Shown in pieces: positions 5,964 through 12,838 of a DNA stretch of 17,333 nt. How positions within the stretch are numbered: the first letter of the stretch is position 1; each line of letters opens with the position of its first letter. The notes under the pieces were generated by a model. It ran no database searches. It worked only from the letters and a program-made list of their open reading frames with translations, and was not told the origin of the DNA. The translations under genes and the position numbers were made by a program. The stretch is taken from assembly GCA_002727895.1 (NCBI GenBank), contig PBUO01000076.1:8920-26252 (forward strand). The letters run 5' to 3'. The DNA is from Acidimicrobiaceae bacterium (GTDB lineage Bacteria; Actinomycetota; Acidimicrobiia; Acidimicrobiales; MedAcidi-G1).

Positions 5964-7133
5964 GTGGCCGTCGAGACGCCCCCCATCGAAGAGCTCCTCG
6001 GGATCCTCGACGACCTGGTCGCCTTCGACTCCGTCGCGCTCACCCCGAACGTCGACCTGGTCGACCACATCGTGGCTTACCTGCGCCCCCACTGCACCGA
6101 CATCGCCCTGACCCACGACGAGACGGGGACGAAGGCCAACCTGTTCGCCACCATCGGCCCAGCGGTCGACGGCGGGGTGATGTTGGCTGGGCACAGCGAC
6201 GTGGTCCCCGTCGACGCCGACGACTGGGCCACCCCTCCGTTCACCGCCACCCGGGTCAGCGACCGGGTGTACGGGCGGGGCACGGCCGACATGAAGGGGT
6301 TCGTGGCCTGTGTGCTGGCCCTCGTGCCCCGCCTGGCGTCGCTCGACCTGGTCCGTCCAGTGCACGTGGCCCTCACCTTCGACGAGGAGGACGGCTTCCA
6401 CGGTGCCCCCATCCTCATCGACTCGCTCGGTGACCACCCCCGGCCCTCGGCAGCCATCGTTGGCGAGCCGACCGGGCTGCAGGTCGTCGGCGCTCACAAG
6501 GGCTGCTACGAGTACACGACCTCGGTCACCGGTATGAACGGGCACAGCTCGCGTCCCACCGAGGCGGTCAGCGCCGTGCACCACGCCACCCGGTGGATCG
6601 GCGGGCTCCTCGACCTGGGCGCAGAACTTGCCGGGCGGGCGCCGGCCGACAGTCGGTTCGAACCGCCGCACACCACCACCAACGTCGGCGTGGTCGGCGG
6701 GGGGCTGGCCCGGTGCACGGTGGCCGCCGACTGCTCGTTTGACTGGGAGATGCGGCCCGTGCAGGGCACCGACGCCGGCTTTGTGAAGGAACGGATGGCT
6801 GCCGTCGAGGCCGAGTTGCTGGCCGAGATGCGTATCGTCCACCCCGGGGCGTCGATCGAGACCGAGGTGGTGTGCGAGATCGACGGTCTGGAGTGGGTGG
6901 AGGCGTCGCCGGCCCTCGACCTTATGCGGACCCTGCTGGGTGGCGAGACCGACGTCGGCGTGGTGGCCTACGGCACGGAGGCCGGGCTGTACCAGTCGGC
7001 CGGGATCCCGTCGGTGGTGTGGGGGCCGGGCGACATCGCGGTGGCCCACCGTCCCGACGAGTTCGTCGAGGTGGCCGACCTCGAGGCGTGCGTGGCCGTG
7101 CTGGCCCGCCTCGACGAGGTCCTCACGGCCTGA
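5964..7133 (+). CDS. M20-family deacetylase, acetylornithine deacetylase (ArgE)-like
   Basis: A 389-aa dinuclear zinc amidohydrolase of the ArgE/DapE/CPG2 group. Visible ligands and catalytic residues are H77 and D79 (AGHSDVVPVD), D109 (GRGTADMKG), the E141-E142 pair (TFDEEDGF), E168 (IVGEPTG) and H362 (AVAHRPDEF). The dimerisation domain lies between, with NGHSSRP about residue 190. GTG 5964 starts 7 nt after the ectoine hydrolase stop, so the two are co-transcribed. N-alpha-acetyl-ornithine and N-acetyl-2,4-diaminobutyrate differ by one methylene. I therefore infer that this enzyme may do the deacetylation normally assigned to DoeB, which in characterised ectoine degraders belongs to a different (AstE/AspA-like) family. 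A plain arginine-biosynthetic ArgE is the main alternative. Confidence 0.88.
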   Translation: MAVETPPIEELLGILDDLVAFDSVALTPNVDLVDHIVAYLRPHCTDIALTHDETGTKANLFATIGPAVDGGVMLAGHSDVVPVDADDWATPPFTATRVSDRVYGRGTADMKGFVACVLALVPRLASLDLVRPVHVALTFDEEDGFHGAPILIDSLGDHPRPSAAIVGEPTGLQVVGAHKGCYEYTTSVTGMNGHSSRPTEAVSAVHHATRWIGGLLDLGAELAGRAPADSRFEPPHTTTNVGVVGGGLARCTVAADCSFDWEMRPVQGTDAGFVKERMAAVEAELLAEMRIVHPGASIETEVVCEIDGLEWVEASPALDLMRTLLGGETDVGVVAYGTEAGLYQSAGIPSVVWGPGDIAVAHRPDEFVEVADLEACVAVLARLDEVLTA

Positions 7134-7135
7134 CC

Positions 7136-7987
7136 GTGCGGGTCGACCACGACCGGTTCCACGCCGACGGCTTCGCGGTGGTCGACCGGCTAGTCGGCGA
7201 CGGGGCGGTGACCGCCCTCCGGGAGCGGTTCGACCGGCTGTTCCGGGGAGACTTCGAGACCGGGGTGCCGCCCGACGAGGTCAACTGGCAGCAGGGGACC
7301 GGTGACCCGACCCTGACCCGCCAGCTGTGCAACGGCTGGAAGGCCGACCGGCTGGTGGCCGCCGTGGTGCTGGATCCGGCGTTAGGTGAGGCGCTGGCTC
7401 AACTTGCCGGGTGGCCGGGGGCCCGGATCATCCAGGACAACGTGCTGTGGAAGCCACCCGGGGCCCGGTCGGTGGGCTTCCACCGGGACAACGCCTATCT
7501 GCCGTGGTACCGGCCGCAGGAGATGGCCACCTGCTGGATCGCCTTGGACGACACGACGGCGTCCGGGGGAACGGTCGAGTTCGCCCGGGGGTCGCACCGG
7601 TGGGCGACAGGTGTCGAGCCGCCCATGGAGTTCCATGCCCCGGACGACCACCGGGCGCCCATGGAGCAGGCGGCGGCCGCCGAGGGGCTCGAGCCCGACG
7701 TGGTGCCGGTGGAGGTGCTGGCCGGGGGCGGCTCATTCCACCACGGGTGGACGTGGCACGGCTCGGGCGCCAACCGGTCCCACGCCCACCGTCGGACGCT
7801 CGTGCTGCACTGCGCTAGCAGCGAGGCTCGGTTCCACCGGCCGGGGTTCGGGGAGGGCAACGGCCCGATCTACTCGCGGTACGCGCATCCCGACGACGAC
7901 GCCATGGATGAGGTCCACTTTCCGGTCCTGTGGCGCAACGATGGCTACCGAACTCTAGATCTAGACAGTCTCACGGATCAGTTATAG
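7136..7987 (+). CDS. PhyH-family 2-oxoglutarate/Fe(II)-dependent dioxygenase
   Basis: A 283-aa PhyH-type hydroxylase. Fe(II) ligands are H116-x-D118 (VGFHRDNAYLPWY) and H208 (TWHGSGANRSHAHRR), with R219 or R220 as the likely 2-oxoglutarate arginine. GGTVEFARGSHRW marks the double-stranded beta-helix core. GTG 7136 lies 2 nt after the deacetylase stop and is the only start that keeps the genes adjacent without a large overlap. Its place between an ectoine-type deacetylase and xsc suggests a small, soluble osmolyte-like substrate, but this is inference. It lacks the ectoine 5-hydroxylase (EctD) signature around the HxD motif, so hydroxyectoine synthesis is not supported. The end of the gene overlaps a possible promoter for xsc. 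Confidence 0.88.
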   Translation: MRVDHDRFHADGFAVVDRLVGDGAVTALRERFDRLFRGDFETGVPPDEVNWQQGTGDPTLTRQLCNGWKADRLVAAVVLDPALGEALAQLAGWPGARIIQDNVLWKPPGARSVGFHRDNAYLPWYRPQEMATCWIALDDTTASGGTVEFARGSHRWATGVEPPMEFHAPDDHRAPMEQAAAAEGLEPDVVPVEVLAGGGSFHHGWTWHGSGANRSHAHRRTLVLHCASSEARFHRPGFGEGNGPIYSRYAHPDDDAMDEVHFPVLWRNDGYRTLDLDSLTDQL

Positions 7988-7990
7988 GTT
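7962..7990 (+). promoter_or_regulatory. Possible sigma-70-type promoter for xsc
   Basis: TAGACA (7962-7967, five of six matches to TTGACA) lies 17 bases from TAGGTT (7985-7990, a TAnnnT -10) in an unusually AT-rich stretch at the end of the PhyH gene. It would start transcription about 27 bp before the xsc ATG. The evidence is consensus resemblance only. Confidence 0.3.
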
Positions 7991-8023
7991 CTCACTAACT
8001 CTGCCACCACACAGGAGCACCCC

Positions 8024-9790
8024 ATGACGCGTATGACCCCCAGCGAGGCCTTCGTCGAGACCATGGTGGCCAACGGCGTCACCACCACCTTCGGCATCAT
8101 GGGCTCGGCGTTCATGGACGCCATGGACATCTTCACCCCTGCCGGCATCCGGCTGGTCCCCGTAGTCCACGAGCAGGGTGCCGCCCACATGGCCGACGGG
8201 TATGCCCGGGTCAGTGGACGCCACGGCGTGGTCATCGGCCAGAACGGGCCCGGCATCTCCAACTGCGTGACTGCTATCGCCGCCGCCTACTGGGCCCACA
8301 GCCCGGTGGTCATCGTCACCCCGGAGACCGGGACCATGGGCATCGGTCTGGGTGGCTTCCAGGAAGCCAACCAACTTCCGATGTTTCAGGAGTTCACCAA
8401 GTACCAGGGACACATCAACAACGAAAACCGGATGGCCGAGATCACGGCACGGTGCTTCGACAGGGCCATGTCGGAGATCGGCCCCACCCAGTTGAACATC
8501 CCCCGCGACCGCTTCTACGGCGAAATCGACGTCGAGATTGCCGAGCCCATGGTGCTGGACCGGGGACCTGGTGGCGACGACAGCCTGGACGCGGCGGCCG
8601 AGATGCTGGCCGAAGCCGAGTTCCCGGTCCTCATCTCTGGTGGTGGCGTGGTCATGGGTGACGCCGTTCCCGACGCCATCGCCTTGGCCGAGCGGCTGGG
8701 TTGCCCCGTGGTTAACAGCTACCTGCACAACGACTCGTTCCCGGCCAGCCACCCGTTGTGGTGCGGGCCGCTGGGCTACCAGGGTTCCAAGGCGGCCATG
8801 AAGCTGATCGCCCAGGCCGACGTGGTGCTTGCTTTGGGCACCCGCCTCGGCCCGTTCGGGACCCTGCCCCAGCACGACATGGACTACTGGCCGACCGAGG
8901 CCAAGATCATTCAGGTCGACGCCGACCACAAGATGCTGGGCCTGGTCAAGAAGATCTCGGTGGGCATCTGCGGCGATGCCGGCGCGGCCGCGCGGGCCCT
9001 CACCGATCGCCTTGCCGACTGCACTCTGGCCTGTGACGCCACCCGGGACGAGCGGGCCGACCGCACCTTCGCAGAGAAGAAGGCGTGGGAGGACGAGCTC
9101 GACGAATGGACCCACGAGACCGACGACTTCAGCATCGACATGATCAAGGAGTCCATCGACGAGGAGGGGAACTGGCTGCATCCCCGTCAGGTGCTCCGCG
9201 AGCTGGAGAAGGCCATGCCAGCCCGGGCCATGGTCTCTACTGACATCGGCAACATCAACTCGGTGGCAAACAGTTACCTGCGCTTTGAGGAACCGCGTTC
9301 CTTTTTCGCCGCGATGAGCTGGGGCAACTGTGGCTACGCCCTGCCGACCATCATCGGGGCCAAGGCGGCGGCCCCGGATCGCCCGGCCATCTCCTACGCC
9401 GGCGACGGTGCCTGGGCCATGAGCATGGTCGAGACCATGACCGCTGTTCGCCACGACATCCCAGTCACCGCAGTGGTGTTCCACAACCGCCAGTGGGGTG
9501 CCGAGAAGAAGAATCAGGTCGACTTCTACGGCCACCGGTTCGTGGCCGGGGAACTGGACGGCGGCGAGAACTACGCCGAGATCGCCCGAGCCATGGGGGC
9601 TGAGGGCGTCCGGGTGGACCAACTCGAAGACGTCGGTCCAACCCTGTCGGAGGCCATCGACGCGCAGATGAAGGAAGGCACGACGACCGTTGTCGAGATC
9701 ATGTGCACCAAGGAACTAGGTGACCCGTTCCGCAAGGACGCCCTGTCCACACCGGTGCGGCACCTCCGGCAGTACGCCGACTACGTCTGA
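8024..9790 (+). CDS. xsc: Sulfoacetaldehyde acetyltransferase
   Basis: A ThDP enzyme (EC 2.3.3.15) that converts sulfoacetaldehyde plus phosphate to acetyl phosphate and sulfite, the desulfonation step of taurine and isethionate catabolism. Its 588 aa match the usual length. Xsc-specific stretches are recognisable throughout: FGIMGSAFMDAMDIFTPAGI, HEQGAAHMADGYAR with catalytic E50, IGQNGPGISNCVTAI, AYWAHSPVV, GLGGFQEANQ, NIPRDRFYGEID, HNDSFPASHPL, and KELGDPFRKDAL near the end. The ThDP motif is G460-D461-G462 through N488 (HNRQWGAEKKNQ). ATG 8024 follows a clear ACAGGAG. No taurine transaminase, taurine dehydrogenase pair, sulfite exporter or phosphotransacetylase lies in the window, so the source of substrate and the fate of product are encoded elsewhere or by unrecognised neighbours. 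Confidence 0.95.
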   Translation: MTRMTPSEAFVETMVANGVTTTFGIMGSAFMDAMDIFTPAGIRLVPVVHEQGAAHMADGYARVSGRHGVVIGQNGPGISNCVTAIAAAYWAHSPVVIVTPETGTMGIGLGGFQEANQLPMFQEFTKYQGHINNENRMAEITARCFDRAMSEIGPTQLNIPRDRFYGEIDVEIAEPMVLDRGPGGDDSLDAAAEMLAEAEFPVLISGGGVVMGDAVPDAIALAERLGCPVVNSYLHNDSFPASHPLWCGPLGYQGSKAAMKLIAQADVVLALGTRLGPFGTLPQHDMDYWPTEAKIIQVDADHKMLGLVKKISVGICGDAGAAARALTDRLADCTLACDATRDERADRTFAEKKAWEDELDEWTHETDDFSIDMIKESIDEEGNWLHPRQVLRELEKAMPARAMVSTDIGNINSVANSYLRFEEPRSFFAAMSWGNCGYALPTIIGAKAAAPDRPAISYAGDGAWAMSMVETMTAVRHDIPVTAVVFHNRQWGAEKKNQVDFYGHRFVAGELDGGENYAEIARAMGAEGVRVDQLEDVGPTLSEAIDAQMKEGTTTVVEIMCTKELGDPFRKDALSTPVRHLRQYADYV

Positions 9791-9818
9791 ACCCGGTCGA
9801 CCGCAGATCGGATCGGGT
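9791..9818. terminator. Hairpin between convergent xsc and VOC genes
   Basis: ACCCGGTC (9791-9798) pairs with GATCGGGT (9811-9818), with one wobble, across a 12-nt loop. It starts one base after the xsc stop and ends on the last base of the convergent VOC gene. The position suits a bidirectional terminator, though there is no T-run on either side. Confidence 0.4.
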
Positions 9819-10393
9819 CAGCCCCGGTCGGCGCGGGCTGGCTGGTGTGACACGTCGTCCGGCTCGAGCGGGCGCGTCCAGGCGGCGAACTCCAACTGGA
9901 TGCCGTCGGGGTCGACGAAGTAGATCGACCGGACGAAGACGCCTGCGTGAGGTTCTGCGGCCACACCCCAGTCAGAGTCGTCGTGGTTGATGACCTCGGT
10001 GCACGTCACCCCGGCGGCCCGGAGCCGTTCCACGTAGCCGTCGATGGCTTCGGGTGCCACGTCGAAGGCCACGTGGTTCATCGAGCCGTGGGCGGTCCGG
10101 AAGTCGCCCTCGCCGGGCATGGCGGCCGGCGAGGCCACACCCGGGGCGGCCGGCGGCGCCTCCGGGAACCAGAAGAAGGCGAGGGCGTCGCCGTTGCCGC
10201 AGTCGAAGAAGAAGTGCTGGCCGGTCCCGCCACCCAACTCGATGGTCTTGACCAGCGGCATGCCCAGCACGCCCTCGTAGAAGGCGACGGTGGCCATCAT
10301 GTCCCGGCACACCAGCGCCAGATGGTTCACGCCGCGTAGTTCGAAGGGACGTTCTCCCGGGGGCGTTCCCGTCGATGATCCTTGCTCGGCCAT
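9818..10393 (-). CDS. VOC-superfamily (glyoxalase/extradiol dioxygenase fold) protein
   Basis: A 191-aa protein with two beta-alpha-beta-beta-beta modules typical of the vicinal oxygen chelate fold. The metal triad is likely H24 (GVNHLALVCRD), H107 (GSMNHVAFDV) and E168 (GIQLEFAAW), the pattern of Fe(II) or Mn(II) extradiol dioxygenases and related lyases. A second conserved stretch is SIYFVDPDG. The start ATG (10391-10393) puts the first strand about 20 residues in. The same frame stays open far upstream on this strand, but that part is the antisense of the SDR and lacks domain character. It diverges from the SDR across 63 bp holding a 20-bp palindrome. The substrate is unknown; ring-cleaving dioxygenase, glyoxalase-like isomerase and resistance protein are all possible. 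Confidence 0.85.
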   Translation of the reverse strand: MAEQGSSTGTPPGERPFELRGVNHLALVCRDMMATVAFYEGVLGMPLVKTIELGGGTGQHFFFDCGNGDALAFFWFPEAPPAAPGVASPAAMPGEGDFRTAHGSMNHVAFDVAPEAIDGYVERLRAAGVTCTEVINHDDSDWGVAAEPHAGVFVRSIYFVDPDGIQLEFAAWTRPLEPDDVSHQPARADRG

Positions 10394-10405
10394 GGGTGCA
10401 CCATA

Positions 10406-10425
10406 GGCCTCCCGGCCGGGAGGCC
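10406..10425. promoter_or_regulatory. 20-bp perfect palindrome in the VOC/SDR divergent promoter region
   Basis: GGCCTCCCGGCCGGGAGGCC is a perfect inverted repeat with no spacer, almost centred in the 63 bp between the divergent VOC (start 10393) and SDR (start 10457) genes. Its length and placement suggest an operator for a dimeric regulator shared by both promoters. A transcript hairpin is the alternative. No regulator gene lies next to it. Confidence 0.45.
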
Positions 10426-10456
10426 CGGATGGCGAGTGGGCTGCCAGAATCGGCCC

Positions 10457-11236
10457 ATGTCGACCTTCCCTGAACAGCAGCTGACCGACTTCGCCGGCCG
10501 GGTCGTGGTGGTCACCGGCGGCAGCCGGGGCCTGGGCCGGTCCATGGTCGAGGCGTTCGCCCGCTGTGGGGCTGACGTGGTGGTGGCCAGCCGCAAGTTG
10601 CCGTCGTGCGAGGCCACGGCCACAGAGGTCGCCGAAGCCACCGGCCGGCGGATCCTGCCCGTGGCCTGCCACGTGGGCCACTGGGACCAGTGCGATGCCT
10701 TGGTGGAGGCCACCTACGCCGAGTTCGGTCGGTGCGACGTGCTGGTCAACAACGCCGGCAGCTCGCCGCTGTACCCATCGCTGGTCGAGGTCAGCCCCGA
10801 GCTGTTCGACAAGACGATGGCCACCAACCTGCGGGGCACGTTCCGGCTGTCGGCCGCCTTCGGGTCGCGCATGGTGGCCGACGGGGGCGGCTGCATCGTC
10901 AACGTGAGCTCCATCTCGGCGTCGGCCCCCACCGAGGTGGAGGCCATCTACGGGGCGGCCAAGGCCGGCGTACACTCGCTGACCGAGTCGTTCGCCCGGG
11001 CCTACGGGCCGACGGTGCGGGTCAACTGCCTGCAGCCCGGGCCGTTCCTGACCGACATCTCGACCCACTGGCCCGAGAGCGCCCACGAGGGGTTCCGCCA
11101 ACGGCTCGCCTTGCAGCGGGCGGGCGAGGCCGACGAGATCGTGGGAGCCGCGCTGTACCTGGCGTCCGACGCGGCGTCGTTCACCACCGGATCGGTGCTC
11201 AAAGTCGACGGCGGCGCCGTCTACGGCACTGGCTGA
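10457..11236 (+). CDS. Short-chain dehydrogenase/reductase
   Basis: A 259-aa classical SDR oxidoreductase. The NAD(P)-binding loop is TGGSRGLG (residues 20-27), NNAG lies at 98-101, catalytic serine at about 152, Y165 and K169 (YGAAK), and LQPGPFLTDI follows. ASRK after the second strand may accept NADP. ATG 10457 is chosen over the longer open frame because it starts just before the typical N-terminal strand and leaves a normal intergenic region. The next gene, a FAD amine oxidoreductase, begins 19 nt after the stop, and a 2-hydroxyacid dehydrogenase follows, so it likely belongs to a catabolic operon. The substrate is not predictable. Sulfoacetaldehyde reductases are SDRs too, but nothing specific supports that here. 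Confidence 0.9.
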   Translation: MSTFPEQQLTDFAGRVVVVTGGSRGLGRSMVEAFARCGADVVVASRKLPSCEATATEVAEATGRRILPVACHVGHWDQCDALVEATYAEFGRCDVLVNNAGSSPLYPSLVEVSPELFDKTMATNLRGTFRLSAAFGSRMVADGGGCIVNVSSISASAPTEVEAIYGAAKAGVHSLTESFARAYGPTVRVNCLQPGPFLTDISTHWPESAHEGFRQRLALQRAGEADEIVGAALYLASDAASFTTGSVLKVDGGAVYGTG

Positions 11237-11255
11237 GCCACACAGGAGAACCTCT

Positions 11256-12719
11256 ATGACGAATATCGGTCGGCCGGCCGAGGGCCAGAACCAGTGGTAC
11301 CAGTTCATGGACCGTCCGGCCCCGTCGCTGGTCGACGGCGTGCTGCAGAACCCACCGGTCGTGCCGGTCCACGACGTCGACCCGCTGCCCGCCGCGGCCC
11401 GCTACGTGGTGGTGGGTGCCGGCATCCACGGCCTGTCCACCGCGTACCACCTGGCCATGGAACTGGAACGCACCGGGAAGGGATCGGGTAGCGATGTGGT
11501 CCTCGTCGACAAGGCCGGCCCGGGCGCCGGAGCCACCGGCCTCGCCTGTGGCTGCGTCCGCAACCTGTACATGACTGGTCCGCTGCACGCCATCCTGCGG
11601 GCCAGCGTCGAGGTGTGGGAGTCCGACCCCGTCAACTTCGGCTTCCAGCAGGTCGGCTACGTGTCGATCGGCGAGGCCAACCAGGCCGAGGACTACGTGC
11701 GGCTCAACGAGTCGCAGGTGGCCAGCGGCTACCCGTCGGACCTCTACACCGGCTCAGACGCCCACCGGTTCCTGAAAAGCCTGTGGCCTGACTTCAAGAC
11801 CGAGAACTGCGACGTGGTCCTCCACGAGCACCGCTCCGGGTACGCCGGGACCCACATGGTGATGTGGGGCCTCGACCAGAAGGCCCGCCAGTGGGGGGTG
11901 CAGCGGTGCTACGGCGTGGCCGTCACCGGCTACGACCTCGACGCCTCGGGCTCGGTGGCCGCCGTAGAGACCACGGCCGGCCGCATCCAGTGCGACGAGG
12001 TGGTGGTGGGCGCCGGCGCCTGGACGCCCCGGCACTGGGAGTGGCTGGGTGGCCCGTCGACCCTGGACGTCCGGTACCCGGACGGTCACGTGGAGGAGGG
12101 CATGGACATGTGGACCTACTGGCGCCTGCTGGAGGGCGAGGTCTTCATGCCGCCGGGCGTCGACTACCGCACGGCCGACGGGAAGGACGCCCCGGTCCTC
12201 CACGTCGAACTGATGAACACCCCGGTGTACGGCCGCGACGGCGAGATGATCCAGGACCACGTGTACACCTACACCCGGTATGCCGCCGAGCGGGTGGGCG
12301 CCCCCGGCCTGCAGGGCGGCACCATCCCCGTGAAGATGGGTCCCGAGGGGAACGCCGACCCCTACGGCCACCTCAACGACGACTACCAGGCCGACGGCTG
12401 GTTCCCCGAGTACTACTGCCGGACCCTGGGGATGCTTTTCGAGCGGTTCGAGGACCTCGAGCCGTATTACAAGCAGCGTCGCAACGGCGGCATCGGCGCC
12501 TTCACGCCGGACAACGTGCCCATCTTCGACCACGTCGTCGACAACGCCTTCGTGATCGCCGATTCGAACCACGGGTTCAAGATGATCGGCGTCGGCAGGC
12601 TGACGGCGTCGATGATGGTCCACGGCGAGAAGCCCGAGGAGCTGCGGCCGTTCACGTTCGGCCGGTACGCCGACGGCACCACCTTCGGCGACCGCAACTC
12701 GAACTGCCCCTGGGTGTAG
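11256..12719 (+). CDS. FAD-dependent oxidoreductase of the DAO family (sarcosine oxidase beta-like)
   Basis: A 487-aa flavoprotein of the D-amino acid oxidase/glycine oxidase superfamily. The Rossmann motif is V-V-G-A-G-I-H-G at residues 52-59, preceded by an unusually long N-terminal extension of about 45 residues. GAGATGLACGCVRNLYMTGP at about 90-109 corresponds to the flavin-contacting GxGxTGRN..IRSNY region of sarcosine oxidase beta subunits, with ASVEVWESDPVNFGFQQVGYVSIG following. The second FAD segment DEVVVGAGAWTPRHWEWLGG and the C-terminal NVPIFDHVVDNAFVIADSNH, then GFKMIGVG, are family features. ATG 11256 has a strong ACAGGAG 10 bases upstream. Likely role: oxidation of a secondary amine or amino acid delivered to the catabolic neighbours. 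The exact substrate is unknown, and no companion sarcosine oxidase subunits are present. Confidence 0.85.
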   Translation: MTNIGRPAEGQNQWYQFMDRPAPSLVDGVLQNPPVVPVHDVDPLPAAARYVVVGAGIHGLSTAYHLAMELERTGKGSGSDVVLVDKAGPGAGATGLACGCVRNLYMTGPLHAILRASVEVWESDPVNFGFQQVGYVSIGEANQAEDYVRLNESQVASGYPSDLYTGSDAHRFLKSLWPDFKTENCDVVLHEHRSGYAGTHMVMWGLDQKARQWGVQRCYGVAVTGYDLDASGSVAAVETTAGRIQCDEVVVGAGAWTPRHWEWLGGPSTLDVRYPDGHVEEGMDMWTYWRLLEGEVFMPPGVDYRTADGKDAPVLHVELMNTPVYGRDGEMIQDHVYTYTRYAAERVGAPGLQGGTIPVKMGPEGNADPYGHLNDDYQADGWFPEYYCRTLGMLFERFEDLEPYYKQRRNGGIGAFTPDNVPIFDHVVDNAFVIADSNHGFKMIGVGRLTASMMVHGEKPEELRPFTFGRYADGTTFGDRNSNCPWV

Positions 12720-12749
12720 GGGCCGGTTGCCCGGGGTGCGCCGCCCCGT

Positions 12750-12789
12750 CTCAGGAGCCCCCTCAGCCGGCCTCGACGGGGGCCTTGAG
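12750..12789. terminator. Long intergenic hairpin downstream of the FAD oxidoreductase
   Basis: CTCAGGAGCCCCC (12750-12762) can pair with GGGGGCCTTGAG (12778-12789) to form 12 base pairs with one bulged A and one wobble, closing a 15-nt loop. It lies in the 119-bp gap between two genes on the same strand. No T-tract follows, so it may be a non-canonical terminator or an mRNA-stability element rather than a full stop. Confidence 0.4.
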
Positions 12790-12838
12790 GGCGTCCATCG
12801 AGCCTGCCATACGATCCGGCAATGACCGGAGGGCGCCC

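Noticed and set aside
5874..7049. 391-codon minus-strand open frame
   Set aside because: Antisense of the M20 deacetylase and the end of the ectoine hydrolase gene; low-complexity His/Gly/Val composition.
7954..7965. 12-bp palindrome TCTAGATCTAGA
   Set aside because: Lies within the last codons of the third PhyH gene; noted only as part of the AT-rich area before xsc, with no independent sign of being an operator.
7136..7987. Ectoine 5-hydroxylase (EctD)
   Set aside because: The HxD region (GFHRDNAYLPWY) does not match the EctD signature as I know it, and no ectABC genes are nearby.
7982..9622. 546-codon open frame on the minus strand
   Set aside because: Antisense shadow of xsc, rich in His, Gly and Asp with no domain; xsc on the plus strand is unmistakable.
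10394..11308. N-terminal extension of the VOC protein frame
   Set aside because: It is the antisense of the SDR gene and has no domain character; ATG 10391-10393 gives a normal VOC protein.
11864..12838. N-terminal extension of the FAD-linked dehydrogenase frame
   Set aside because: Out-of-frame shadow of the DAO flavoprotein, Arg/Pro/Gly-rich; the real start is GTG 12839 behind GGAGGG.
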